A DNA stretch of 64,000 nt from Sphingomonas baiyangensis. Its GTDB lineage: Bacteria > Pseudomonadota > Alphaproteobacteria > Sphingomonadales > Sphingomonadaceae. The DNA is taken from NCBI RefSeq assembly GCF_005144715.1, contig NZ_SWKR01000002.1, forward strand, positions 1,124,146 through 1,188,145. The letters run 5' to 3'. Positions 28,571 through 40,327 of this stretch are shown here, piece after piece. The first letter of the stretch is position 1. The number at the start of each line of letters is the position of its first letter. The notes under the pieces are model-generated. The model saw only the letters and a program-made list of their open reading frames with translations. It had not been told where the DNA came from and searched no databases. Both the position numbers and the translations under genes were made by a program.

Positions 28571-29776
28571 ATGGCGACCGATACGACGACTGCGACTGCC
28601 GAACCCGGCCTGGTGCTCACGCCGCCCGATCCGGTGCCTGTCGTCGCGCCGACCAAGGCTGCGGGGCTGGTACCGGTGGACGATGCCAAGAAATCGGAGC
28701 TGGAAGCGCGCGTCGACGGCTTCATCGACGATCTGCTGGCGCAGGACGTGAACTCGCCCGAGTTCGGCAAGCGCGTCGATGCAATTTCGGCGATGGGCAA
28801 TCGCGAGATCCGCGATGCCGCCGGCCAGTCGAACCGCTTTCTCGACCGGCCGGTGCGCGCGATGGACCAGGAGGCCGGCGTCGGCACCGATCTGGCCGAG
28901 CTGCGCCGCACGATCGAGGATCTCGATCCGGGCAAGCAGGGCAATCTGCTCGAACCCAAGAAGCTGTTCGGCATCCTGCCTTTCGGCAACAAGATGCGCA
29001 ATTATTTCGACGGCTACAAATCGGCGCAAAGCCACATCGCGGCGATCCTCAAGCGGCTCCAGTCGGGCAAGGACGAGCTGCTGATGGACAACGCCGCCAT
29101 CGACACCGAGCGCGCCAATCTTTGGACCGCGATGGGCCGGCTCGAGCAGATGATCCACCTCTCGCGGCTGATGGACGAGAAGCTGGAAGCGCGCGCCGCC
29201 GATCTCGATCACAGCGATCCCGCCAAGGCCAAGGCACTGCGCGAGACGGCCTTGTTCTACACGCGCCAGCGCACGCAGGACCTGCTCACGCAGATGGCGG
29301 TGACGGTGCAGGGCTATCTGGCGCTCGATCTGGTCAAGAAGAACAATGTCGAGCTGGTGAAAGGCGTCGATCGCGCATCGACCACCACCGTCTCGGCACT
29401 GCGCACCGCCGTCACCGTGGCGCAGGCGCTCACCAACCAGCGCCTCGTGCTCGACCAGATCACCGCGCTCAACACGACGACTGCCAACATCATCGATTCG
29501 ACGGGCAAATTGCTCAAGAGCCAGACCGCGACGATCCACGAACAGGCCGCCGCCTCGACCATTCCCGTCGAGACGCTGCAACGCGCCTTTCAGAACATCT
29601 ACGATACGATGGACACGATCGACGCGTTCAAGCTGAAGGCGCTCGACAGCATGAAGCAGACCGTCGGCGTGCTGACCAATGAAGTGGAGAAATCGCGCGG
29701 CTATATCGCGCGTGCCGAGGGTGCGTCGCAGAACCAGTCGGGCGGCAGCGACGCCTACAAGCTGGAGGCGGTGTGA
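28571..29776 (+). CDS. TelA/KlaA family toxic anion resistance protein
   Basis: 401 aa, largely helical, no membrane segment. The TelA family signatures are visible: NKMRNYFDGYKSAQSHIAAILKRL, an ARAADLDHSDPAKAKAL linker, and the C-terminal FKLKALDSMKQTV region. Family members are linked to tellurite, colicin and envelope-stress tolerance. The biochemical role is not known. The ATG follows GGAGGG by 4 nt. It is coupled by GTGA to the next gene and is preceded by the operator at 28494. Confidence 0.85.
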   Translation: MATDTTTATAEPGLVLTPPDPVPVVAPTKAAGLVPVDDAKKSELEARVDGFIDDLLAQDVNSPEFGKRVDAISAMGNREIRDAAGQSNRFLDRPVRAMDQEAGVGTDLAELRRTIEDLDPGKQGNLLEPKKLFGILPFGNKMRNYFDGYKSAQSHIAAILKRLQSGKDELLMDNAAIDTERANLWTAMGRLEQMIHLSRLMDEKLEARAADLDHSDPAKAKALRETALFYTRQRTQDLLTQMAVTVQGYLALDLVKKNNVELVKGVDRASTTTVSALRTAVTVAQALTNQRLVLDQITALNTTTANIIDSTGKLLKSQTATIHEQAAASTIPVETLQRAFQNIYDTMDTIDAFKLKALDSMKQTVGVLTNEVEKSRGYIARAEGASQNQSGGSDAYKLEAV

Positions 29777-30477
29777 CCGACGTCGATCGCCAGATCGAAC
29801 GCGCCGCCGACGCGCTCGAGCGCGCGCGCAGCCGCACTGCCGCGCCCGCCGGGCGCAGCCGTCGCAAGCGCGAGGCCGAGGTCGCGCGGCGTGTCGGGCG
29901 TATCGCCGTCGTCGATGCCGCGATCGTCGTCGGCGCGCTGGTGGTGAGCGCGTTCGTGCCGCTCGGCGTGGGCGGCGCGTTCCTCGTCATGGCGCTGCTG
30001 ATCGCCGCCACGCTGTTCCTCGCAATGGCACCCGCCTCGCGCACCGTCGTTGCCGAGCAGCTTGCCGAAACGCCGCTGCGCGCGCTGCCATCGCAGACCG
30101 AGGCGTGGCTCGAGAGCCAGCGCCGCGCGCTGCCCGCGCCGGCGCAGACGCTCGTCGACTCGATCGGCGTGCGGCTCGATACGCTGGCCCCACAGCTCGC
30201 CACGCTCGACGAGCGCGAGCCGGCCGCCGCCGAAGTGCGCAAGCTGGTGGGCGAGCAGCTTCCCGAACTGGTGAAAGGCTATACGCGCGTGCCCGAGCCG
30301 CTGCGCCGCACCGAGCGCAACGGCGCTACGCCCGACCAGCAGCTGGTCGACGGGCTCAGGCTGATCGACGAGGAAATCGCCGGCATGACCGCGCAGCTCG
30401 CGCAGGGCGACCTCGACCTGCTGGCAACGCGCGGACGCTATCTGCAAATCCGCTATCAGGGCGACGACCGGGTCTAG
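29773..30477 (+). CDS. TelA partner: XpaC-like membrane protein
   Basis: 234 aa from GTG at 29773, overlapping the telA stop. A basic N-terminal region with an RRKREAEVARR stretch precedes two adjacent membrane helices (about residues 45-63 and 64-84), then a helical cytoplasmic domain. Genes of this build are regular neighbours of telA and resemble the XpaC/5-bromo-4-chloroindolyl phosphate hydrolysis family. Probably a membrane anchor or partner of TelA. No enzymatic motif is visible. Confidence 0.6.
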   Translation: MTDVDRQIERAADALERARSRTAAPAGRSRRKREAEVARRVGRIAVVDAAIVVGALVVSAFVPLGVGGAFLVMALLIAATLFLAMAPASRTVVAEQLAETPLRALPSQTEAWLESQRRALPAPAQTLVDSIGVRLDTLAPQLATLDEREPAAAEVRKLVGEQLPELVKGYTRVPEPLRRTERNGATPDQQLVDGLRLIDEEIAGMTAQLAQGDLDLLATRGRYLQIRYQGDDRV

Positions 30478-30528
30478 CCACCGCGAAATCGGTGGACAAA
30501 TGCCGCCGATCGCCGCCACGCGCCGCGC

Positions 30529-31416
30529 ATGTCGCATCGCTCCGCAAGCCCGCTGATCGCGTTCGCCGTCGCGCTTGTCGGCATCGCCGTTTTCTCGGCG
30601 ATGGACGCATTGATGAAGGCGCTGGTCATCGCGATCGGCGTGTACAACACGCTGTTCTGGCGCAACCTTGCCGGCGTCGCGATCGGCGCCGCGGCGTGGG
30701 TCACGGGGACGATGTGCTGGCCCGGCAGGGCGGCGCTGCGCCTGCATCTAGTGCGCGGCTGCGTGGGTGCGGTGATGGCGCTGCTGTTTTTCTGGGGCCT
30801 CGCGCGCGTGCCGATGGCGCAGGCGATCGCGCTTGCCTTCATCGCGCCGATCCTGTCGCTGTTTCTGGCCGCATGGCTGCTCGGCGAGCGTGTTGCGCGC
30901 CGGACGATCCATGCCTCGCTGCTCGCGCTCGCGGGCGTGGGGGTGATCCTGGCGGGCCAGTGGCAAGCCGAGCTCGGCCCCGATGCGTTTCGCGGCGCGC
31001 TGGCGATCCTTGCCTCGGCGCTGTGCTATGCGTGGAACATCGTGCTGATGCGCCAGCAATCGCTGCTTGCCGATGCGCGCGAGGTGGCGTTCTTCCAGTC
31101 GCTCGTCGTGGCCGCACTGTTCGCGTGCGCCGCGCCGTGGCTGGCGCTTTGGCCGCAAGGCCAGTGGCCGGCGCTGATCGCCGCCGCGATCCTTGGCGTC
31201 GCCTCGCTTTTCCTGCTTGCCTGGGCCTATGCGCGCGGCGAGGCGAGCTATCTCGCGCCTACCGAATACAGCTCGTTCGTCTGGGCGGCGCTGCTGGGCT
31301 GGCTCGTGTTCGGCGAGCGCGTATCGGGCTGGACGCTCGCCGGCGCCGCGCTGATCGTCGTCGCGAGCGCATGGGCGGCACGGCCGAAGCCCGCCGCCGC
31401 CGCACCGCTTGCCTGA
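30529..31416 (+). CDS. DMT family transporter (EamA type)
   Basis: 295 aa with ten predicted membrane helices in two EamA repeats. Typical motifs are FWRNLAGVAIGAAAW near residue 44 in the first half, PILSLFLAAWLLGERV at the end of repeat one, and APTEYSSFVWAALLGWLVFGERVSG in repeat two. It probably exports small metabolites such as amino acids or drugs. The substrate is not predictable. It lies 51 nt after the TelA partner, so co-transcription is possible. Confidence 0.85.
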   Translation: MSHRSASPLIAFAVALVGIAVFSAMDALMKALVIAIGVYNTLFWRNLAGVAIGAAAWVTGTMCWPGRAALRLHLVRGCVGAVMALLFFWGLARVPMAQAIALAFIAPILSLFLAAWLLGERVARRTIHASLLALAGVGVILAGQWQAELGPDAFRGALAILASALCYAWNIVLMRQQSLLADAREVAFFQSLVVAALFACAAPWLALWPQGQWPALIAAAILGVASLFLLAWAYARGEASYLAPTEYSSFVWAALLGWLVFGERVSGWTLAGAALIVVASAWAARPKPAAAAPLA

Positions 31417-31425
31417 CGTGCGACC

Positions 31426-31890
31426 CTAGGCTGCGTTGCCGAAGGGCTTGCCCGCCGCCTGACAGACGAAACGACCCATCTCTTCGCGCAGCGGCAGGCC
31501 CGTGGTTGGGCGCAACGGACCGTCATAGGCGATGTCAGCCTCGGCCTCACCGCGCGTCGACCCTACGCCGAGCACGTGGAACAGCCGGTCCTCGCAATCG
31601 AGCTCGGCACGCGCATAGGCGATGCGATCGCCGCGCTCCTGCCGGATGATCGCAACCACGGTGCCGAGCGGCGTGGTGCGGTTGCGCAACAGATAATAGC
31701 GCGACTGCGTGTCCGACGGCGTCGGCATCAGATCGCCCTGCAGCCGATAGCCCGCACGCGCTTCGGCGGCCTTGTCGGTCTCGACGAGGTTACGCAGCGA
31801 TACGTTGCCGGGTTCGTCGGGCGGTGGCGCGGCCGAACATGCCGCCATCGAAAGTGCCGCCACCAGACCGCCGACCAACCGCATCGCCAT
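31426..31890 (-). CDS. Small predicted lipoprotein, function unknown
   Basis: 154 aa with a lipoprotein signal: positively charged N-terminus, hydrophobic core and lipobox LSMAAC at about residue 18. The mature part contains RYYLLRNRTTPLGTVVAIIRQERGDRIAYARAE and two further cysteines. No family recognised. ATG at 31890 or the in-frame ATG at 31884 both give the same signal. Convergent with the DMT transporter (9 nt). Confidence 0.6.
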   Translation of the reverse strand: MAMRLVGGLVAALSMAACSAAPPPDEPGNVSLRNLVETDKAAEARAGYRLQGDLMPTPSDTQSRYYLLRNRTTPLGTVVAIIRQERGDRIAYARAELDCEDRLFHVLGVGSTRGEAEADIAYDGPLRPTTGLPLREEMGRFVCQAAGKPFGNAA

Positions 31891-31973
31891 CGTTAACCTC
31901 GATCAATACCAAGCCCGGCTGCCTGAACGCGCATGACGGGCTTGCGATCCTCGACCGCGCGCCAAGGCGCCGA

Positions 31974-32555
31974 TCAGTCGTCGCGCCCGGGTACGTCGTG
32001 GTTCATCGGCTCGCCGCCCTTGGCCTTTTCTGCCTCGTAACGCTCGATCGCTTCCATCGTGATGCGGCGCGCTTCTTCGCGATCGCCCCAAGTGCCGATT
32101 CGCACCCACTTCTTCTTCTCGAGATCCTTGTAGTGCGTGAAGAAATGCTCGATCTGCTCGAACACGATCTCGGGCAGGTCGTCGCGCCCGCCGACCTTGG
32201 AATAATAAGGGAAGGTGGCGTCTACGGGGACGCAGACCAGCTTCTCGTCGCCGCCGGCCTCGTCTTCCAGATTGAGCACCGCGATCGGCCGCGCGCGCAC
32301 GACGCAGCCGGGAATGAACGGGCTGCGCGCCACGACCAGCGCGTCGAGCGGATCGCCATCGGGGCTGAGCGTATGCGGGACGAAGCCGTAATTTGCGGGA
32401 TAGCGCATCGGCGTGTGCAGGATGCGATCGACGAACAGCGCGCCCGATGCCTTGTCGAACTCGTACTTCACCGGCTCGCCGCCGGTCGGCACTTCGATGA
32501 TGACGTTCAGATCGTCGGGCGGCGACTTGCCGACCGGCACCATGTCGATGCGCAT
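31974..32555 (-). CDS. ppa: Inorganic pyrophosphatase
   Basis: 193 aa family I soluble pyrophosphatase that hydrolyses PPi and so drives biosynthetic reactions. Active-site segments are present: IEVPTGGEPVKYEFDK, YPANYGFVPHTLSPDGDPLDALV (with the conserved Asp cluster) and EDEAGGDEK. The ATG at 32555 gives the family start MRIDMVPVGK. The C-terminus is about 15 residues longer than the core. Downstream of the M61 peptidase gene by 67 nt. Confidence 0.95.
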   Translation of the reverse strand: MRIDMVPVGKSPPDDLNVIIEVPTGGEPVKYEFDKASGALFVDRILHTPMRYPANYGFVPHTLSPDGDPLDALVVARSPFIPGCVVRARPIAVLNLEDEAGGDEKLVCVPVDATFPYYSKVGGRDDLPEIVFEQIEHFFTHYKDLEKKKWVRIGTWGDREEARRITMEAIERYEAEKAKGGEPMNHDVPGRDD

Positions 32556-32622
32556 TGGTTCGAGACTCCCTGTAGGCAGGCGGCCGCGCCGCGCTGCGGA
32601 TATGGCGCCGCCGGCCCGCGCT

Positions 32623-34533
32623 TCAGCGCGGTGCCAGCAGACGATCGAGGCCACCCTCTCCGGTGCCGATCTTTTCGAGGCGCGGATAGCGCAGCCCTTC
32701 GCGATAGTCGATGGCGACTTCGCGATAGGTCTCGCCTTCCTGCACCATCAGCCGCACCGGCGCCCTGCCCCCCTTGGCGGCGGTGATCGCGGCCTTCATC
32801 CGCGTATGCGAATATTCGGCGCCGTTGACCGAGACAATGCGCGTGGCGACGTCGATGCGCTCGGCGAAGGCCGGACCGTTCCAGCGCACGCCGGCCACTT
32901 CGCCGTCGCTCGTGACCACCAGTCCGAGCGAATAGGTGAGGTCGAGCGCGCCCGACGCCTCGTTCGCCTTGACGTGCGGCGCCGGTTCCTCGGTATAGAC
33001 AAGGCGATAGCCGTTGGCGGTGAAGCCCGCGAGCGGCGCACGCTCGTTCACTTCCCATACGCGGCTGCGCAGATGCGCGGCCCAGTCGAAAGGCTGGATG
33101 CGGTTGAGCGTTTCGACAACATCGTCGAAATCATAGGTCAGCACGCCCCAGTCGCCGTCGTAGACGCCGAAGAACGCGCGCGCGAAATCGTCCATCGAGC
33201 GGCGACCGCCCGAAAGCTCGCGCAGCTTGGCGTCGACTTCAAGCCAGACGAGCAGGCCTTCGTTGTAATAGTCCTCGCTGCGCTGCCAGCTCACCCAGCC
33301 CTTGGGGCGGCGCGCCGAGATGATCGGGTCGTTGGTCGTGTCGATCAGCGGGCGCCATTCGCGGCCGGTGCGCGCATCGAGCGAGGCGGCAATGCCAGCG
33401 AGTTGGTCGAGCGTCGTCGCCTTGTCGACGATGCCCGAACGCGCCTGGAGCACATAGCCCCAGAACTGCGTCTGCCCCTCATAGACCCACAGCATCGAGT
33501 TGCGCATCGGCGTGGCGAAATCGGCGGTGTAGAGATCGGCGCCGCGGCGGTACTTGCCGTTCCAGCTGTGCACCAGCTCGTGCGGCAGCAGGTTGCGACT
33601 GCCCGGCCCCTTGGCCCACTCGGTGAAATAGCCCGGCCGTACGCCGTTCTCCGAACTGCGATGATGTTCGAGGCCGATGCCGCCCATTGTGTCGGTGATC
33701 GCAAGCAGGAACTCGTAGCGGTCGTAATGCTGCGCGCCGAACAGCTTGACCGCCTGGTCGACGAGCCGCTGGTGCGCTGCGATCTGCTCGGGCGTAGCGG
33801 CCAATTCTTCGGGCGTGTCGGCGAAGACGTTGAGGTCGACGCGGTCGGACAGCTTGAACTCGCGATAATGACGACCCGCGAACACCGGCGAGTCCTGCAG
33901 CGTCTCATAGTCGGTGCGCTGGTAGCGGTACGTCGCACCCTGCTTCGTGGCGGGCAGGCCCGACACCGCGGTCCAGCCGGCGGGATAGGTGACGCTCGCC
34001 TCGATCGGGATCTGCCGCGTGAAATATCCAGCCGGATAGAGGCTCACCATCTCGAACTGGAGATTCATCATGTCGGGCGTGACGACGATACGACCCTGAT
34101 CGGGCGCGGTCGCCGACAGGAACTGGAAGCCGACGTCGAGCTGGCGCACGCCCTGCGGCACGTCGACATGGAAGGCGTAGACATTGGCGGGATCGCGCAG
34201 CCAGCGCAGCTCGCGACCGCCGGCCTTGATGCTGAGGCCGGCCAGCTTCTCGATCTCCCCGCGCGGGCCGTGCTTGCCCGGCAGCCATTCGGGCATCAGC
34301 AGCGTCATGCGGCCCGCCTCGGCGACGGGGATGGTCTGCTTGACGCGGAAGATGCCGCGCGCGGTATCGGTCGCGTCGACCTCGAGCCGGATGACGCCGC
34401 CGGGATAAGGCACGTCGCGCGGTGCGGGGATGTTTTGCTCGACGGGGATGGGCTGCGCCTGCGTGTTGCGCACCTGTGCCGAGGCACTGGTGGCGGCGAG
34501 CAGCATGGCGATCAACGCGGTACGACGGTACAT
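32623..34533 (-). CDS. M61 family peptidase with PDZ domain (first paralogue)
   Basis: 636 aa. Signal peptide (cleavage near residue 19, SASA-Q), an N-terminal beta domain, a gluzincin catalytic domain with H318-E-L-V-H322 and a downstream EGQTQFWG glutamate, then a C-terminal PDZ-like region. M61 glycyl aminopeptidases act on peptides in the periplasm. Start at ATG 34533 gives the signal sequence. A second M61 gene lies at 54449-56281. Divergent from mdh by 269 nt. Confidence 0.88.
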   Translation of the reverse strand: MYRRTALIAMLLAATSASAQVRNTQAQPIPVEQNIPAPRDVPYPGGVIRLEVDATDTARGIFRVKQTIPVAEAGRMTLLMPEWLPGKHGPRGEIEKLAGLSIKAGGRELRWLRDPANVYAFHVDVPQGVRQLDVGFQFLSATAPDQGRIVVTPDMMNLQFEMVSLYPAGYFTRQIPIEASVTYPAGWTAVSGLPATKQGATYRYQRTDYETLQDSPVFAGRHYREFKLSDRVDLNVFADTPEELAATPEQIAAHQRLVDQAVKLFGAQHYDRYEFLLAITDTMGGIGLEHHRSSENGVRPGYFTEWAKGPGSRNLLPHELVHSWNGKYRRGADLYTADFATPMRNSMLWVYEGQTQFWGYVLQARSGIVDKATTLDQLAGIAASLDARTGREWRPLIDTTNDPIISARRPKGWVSWQRSEDYYNEGLLVWLEVDAKLRELSGGRRSMDDFARAFFGVYDGDWGVLTYDFDDVVETLNRIQPFDWAAHLRSRVWEVNERAPLAGFTANGYRLVYTEEPAPHVKANEASGALDLTYSLGLVVTSDGEVAGVRWNGPAFAERIDVATRIVSVNGAEYSHTRMKAAITAAKGGRAPVRLMVQEGETYREVAIDYREGLRYPRLEKIGTGEGGLDRLLAPR

Positions 34534-34658
34534 GCAAGGTGACTTTCGCGACGGGAGGAGCGGATTGCGCGGTATAAAGCGTGAGCGACCCGACAGGTAA
34601 AGCGTTGAGCCGGATGTTTTTGCCAACCACCACTCGCGCGAAACACCGAACGGCCTTA

Positions 34659-34687
34659 TTGCACATTGTTCGCAAGTGCAAAGATAG
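34659..34687 (+). promoter_or_regulatory. Inverted repeat and possible promoter upstream of mdh
   Basis: TTGCAC-N11-GTGCAA (34659-34681) is a perfect 6-bp inverted repeat. Its left arm also reads as a -35 element, with AGATAG (34682-34687) 17 nt further as a weak -10. An operator covering the promoter of the mdh-suc cluster would look like this, but the halves are short and the interpretation is tentative. Confidence 0.35.
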
Positions 34688-34736
34688 TCACAAGCAGTGG
34701 CTTTTGCCGGTTGCCCCCGAGGCGCAATCGGGCTAG

Positions 34737-36355
<1,619 letters not shown>

Positions 36356-36357
36356 GC

Positions 36358-37242
<885 letters not shown>

Positions 37243-37253
37243 TCGGATCGGCT

Positions 37254-37293
37254 GCCCGCGCCATGCGCGGGCGGCCATGCCGCGAAGCGCGGC
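37254..37293 (+). other. Two tandem hairpins between sucD and sucA
   Basis: GCCCGCG-CCATG-CGCGGGC (37254-37272) and GCCGCG-AAG-CGCGGC (37279-37293) are two perfect stems filling much of the 88-nt gap. No U-tract follows. They may mark an mRNA processing or stability boundary that sets different levels of sucD and sucA. Confidence 0.45.
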
Positions 37294-37330
37294 GCGTTGC
37301 TTGTCCGGACGACCGGGATCGAGGTGTGGC

Positions 37331-40297
37331 ATGGGTTACGAAGGTCAGGATTTCTCGGACATCGCGGGCGGCGTGAGCCCCGCCTTCGTCGATGCGATGT
37401 ATGCGCGCTTCAAGGCCGATGCCGCGAGCATCGAGCCCGGCTGGCGCGCCTTCTTCGAAGGCCTCGAGAACACCGCCACCGGCCCGAGCTGGGCGCGCGA
37501 CAACTGGCCGCTCAAGGACACCGACGCGCTGACCGCCGCGCTCGACCCTACGCAGATGGAGCCCGCGCCGCGGGCGCCCAAGGGCGGCACGCCGGCGCCG
37601 AAGCCGGCTGCCCCTGCCCCGTCGACCGCCGACATCCAGCGCGCGGCCAATGATTCGATCCGCGCGATGATGCTCATCCGCACCTATCGCGTGCGCGGGC
37701 ACCTCGCCGCCAATCTCGATCCGCTCGGCCTTTCGCAGCGCGAGATGCCCGAGGATCTCAAGACCGAGTATCACGGCTTCGACGACAGCGAGATCGACCG
37801 GCCGGTGTTCCTGGGCGGCGCGCTCGGCCTCGAGCAAGCGACGATCCGCGAGCTCGTCGACATCCTGCGCCGAAACTACTGCGGCAATGTCGGCCTCGAA
37901 TATATGCACATCGCCGATGTCGAGGAGCGCCGCTTCCTGCAGGAGCGCATGGAAGGCCGCGACAAGGCGATCGAATTCACGCCCGAGGGCAAGAAGGCCA
38001 TCCTCTCGAAGGTCATCGAGGCCGAGCAGTGGGAGAAGTTCCTGGGCCGCAAATATGTCGGCACCAAGCGGTTCGGGCTCGACGGCGGCGAAGCGATGAT
38101 TCCGGCGCTCGAAGCCGTCATCAAATATGGCGGCGCGATGGGCGTGCGCGAGATCGTCTACGGCATGGCGCATCGCGGGCGGTTGAATGTGCTCGCCAAC
38201 GTGATGGCGAAGCCGACGCGCGTCATCTTCCACGAATTCGCCGGCGGATCGGCCAATCCCGACGCGATCGGCGGATCGGGCGACGTGAAATATCACCTCG
38301 GCACCTCGACCGATCGCGCGTTCGACGGGATCAGCGTGCATATGTCGCTGGTCGCCAACCCCAGCCATCTTGAGGCGGTGAACCCCGTGGTGCTCGGCAA
38401 GGTGCGCGCGCAGCAGACCTTCCATTCGGATCTCGAGCGGCATGAGAAGGTGCTGCCGGTGCTGATCCACGGCGACGCGGCGTTTGCGGGCCAGGGCATC
38501 GTGTGGGAATGCCTCGGCTTCTCGGGCATACGCGGCTACAATACCGGCGGCTGCATCCACTTCGTCATCAACAACCAGATCGGCTTCACCACCAGCCCGC
38601 AATTCGCGCGCTCGTCGCCCTATCCCAGCGATGTCGCCAAGGGTGTGCAGGCGCCGATCTTCCACGTTAACGGCGACGATCCCGAAGCCGTCACCTATGC
38701 GTGCAAGATGGCGATCGAGTTCCGCCAGAAGTTCGGCCGCGATATCGTGATCGACATGTGGTGCTATCGCCGCTTTGGCCACAACGAAGGCGACGAGCCG
38801 AGCTTCACGCAGCCGCTGATGTACAAGGCGATCCGCCAGCATCCGCCGGTGAGCGAAGTCTATGCGACGCGCCTGCGCGACCAGAAGGTGATCGACGGCG
38901 AATTCGTTACCGGTCATGTGAAGAAGGTCACCGACGAGCTCGAGGAATCGTTCGAGGCGGCCAAAAGCTACAAGCCCAACAAGGTCGACTGGTTCGCCGG
39001 CCGCTGGTCGGGTCTGCATGTTCCCGCCGACGAGGAGACCGCGCGCCGCGGCGTCGAGACAGGGATCGAGCCCAAGCTGTTCGATTCGCTCGGCCGCACG
39101 CTCACCGACGTTCCCGAGGGGCTCGCGATCCACAAGACACTGGGCCGTGTGCTCGACGCCAAGGGCCAGATGTTCAAGTCGGGTGAGGGTTTCGACTGGG
39201 CGACCGGCGAGGCGCTGGCGTTCGGCTCGCTGCTCTCCGAAGGCTATGGCGTGCGCCTGTCAGGCCAGGATTCGGGGCGCGGCACGTTCAGCCAGCGCCA
39301 TGCGGTGTGGGTCGACCAGGAGAACGAGCGCCGCTACGTGCCGCTCGCCGACATCCGCCACGGCCGCTTCGAGGTGCTCGACAGCCCGCTCTCCGAATAT
39401 GGCGTGCTCGGCTTCGAATATGGCTTCGCGCTTGCCGATCCGAAGACGCTGGTGCTGTGGGAAGCGCAGTTCGGCGACTTCATGAACGGCGCGCAGATCA
39501 TGATCGACCAGTTCATCGCGAGTGGTGAGGCCAAGTGGCTGCGCGCCAACGGCCTCGTGATGCTGCTGCCGCACGGCTATGAGGGGCAAGGCCCCGAGCA
39601 TTCGTCGGCGCGCGTCGAGCGGTTCCTGCAATTGTGCGCGCAGGACAATATGCAGGTGGCGAACTGCACCACGCCGGCCAATTATTTCCACCTGCTGCGC
39701 CGGCAGATGCACCGCAACTTCCGCAAGCCGCTGGTGGTTTTCACGCCCAAGTCGCTGCTGCGCCACAAGCTGGCGACCTCGAAGGCGGCGGACTTCCAGG
39801 GATCGACGCATTTCATGCGCATCCTCTCGGACACCAACGGTGCACCTGATGCCGAGACGAAGCGGCTGGTGCTGTGCTCGGGCAAGGTCGCCTATGACCT
39901 CATCGAAGCGCGCGACGCCGTCGGCGACCGCCATACGCAGGTCGTCCGGATCGAGCAGCTCTACCCCTTCCCTGGCGAGCCGCTGGCAGTGCGCATGCGC
40001 CGGATGCCCGCGCTCGAGGAAGTGGTCTGGGCGCAGGAGGAACCCAAGAACAACGGCGCGTGGTTCTTCGTCGAGCCGCTGATCGAGGAAGCGCTCGCTG
40101 CCGCCGGTGCGCCCGTTTCGCGCGCACGCTATGCCGGCCGCGCGGCGTCGGCCTCGCCCGCCACGGGCCTGATGAAGCGGCACCAGGCCGAACAGGGCGC
40201 ACTGATCGCCGACGCGCTGGGCCACAACGTGCGCGAGGAAATCCGCCGCGCGCGCAAGACCGAGGATGATCGCACTGCCGGCAAGTCGGCCTCGTGA
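37331..40297 (+). CDS. sucA: 2-oxoglutarate dehydrogenase E1 component
   Basis: 988 aa thiamine diphosphate-dependent decarboxylase, E1 of the 2-oxoglutarate dehydrogenase complex. Features: the N-terminal FVDAMYARFKADAASIEPGWRAFF segment that binds E2, GMAHRGRLNVL, the TPP/Mg site around GDAAFAGQGIVWE, and RFGHNEGDEPSFTQP. ATG at 37331 is chosen because it starts the conserved region and follows GAGG. A Pro/Ala linker occupies residues 80-115. Next gene is sucB, 30 nt away. Confidence 0.97.
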   Translation: MGYEGQDFSDIAGGVSPAFVDAMYARFKADAASIEPGWRAFFEGLENTATGPSWARDNWPLKDTDALTAALDPTQMEPAPRAPKGGTPAPKPAAPAPSTADIQRAANDSIRAMMLIRTYRVRGHLAANLDPLGLSQREMPEDLKTEYHGFDDSEIDRPVFLGGALGLEQATIRELVDILRRNYCGNVGLEYMHIADVEERRFLQERMEGRDKAIEFTPEGKKAILSKVIEAEQWEKFLGRKYVGTKRFGLDGGEAMIPALEAVIKYGGAMGVREIVYGMAHRGRLNVLANVMAKPTRVIFHEFAGGSANPDAIGGSGDVKYHLGTSTDRAFDGISVHMSLVANPSHLEAVNPVVLGKVRAQQTFHSDLERHEKVLPVLIHGDAAFAGQGIVWECLGFSGIRGYNTGGCIHFVINNQIGFTTSPQFARSSPYPSDVAKGVQAPIFHVNGDDPEAVTYACKMAIEFRQKFGRDIVIDMWCYRRFGHNEGDEPSFTQPLMYKAIRQHPPVSEVYATRLRDQKVIDGEFVTGHVKKVTDELEESFEAAKSYKPNKVDWFAGRWSGLHVPADEETARRGVETGIEPKLFDSLGRTLTDVPEGLAIHKTLGRVLDAKGQMFKSGEGFDWATGEALAFGSLLSEGYGVRLSGQDSGRGTFSQRHAVWVDQENERRYVPLADIRHGRFEVLDSPLSEYGVLGFEYGFALADPKTLVLWEAQFGDFMNGAQIMIDQFIASGEAKWLRANGLVMLLPHGYEGQGPEHSSARVERFLQLCAQDNMQVANCTTPANYFHLLRRQMHRNFRKPLVVFTPKSLLRHKLATSKAADFQGSTHFMRILSDTNGAPDAETKRLVLCSGKVAYDLIEARDAVGDRHTQVVRIEQLYPFPGEPLAVRMRRMPALEEVVWAQEEPKNNGAWFFVEPLIEEALAAAGAPVSRARYAGRAASASPATGLMKRHQAEQGALIADALGHNVREEIRRARKTEDDRTAGKSAS

Positions 40298-40327
40298 TCG
40301 TCGCGTATCCATAAAGGACCAATAACC

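Noticed and set aside
32413..34542. A 709-codon plus-strand frame opposite ppa and the M61 peptidase
   Set aside because: Same shadow effect; the minus strand carries signal peptide, HELVH motif and normal lengths.
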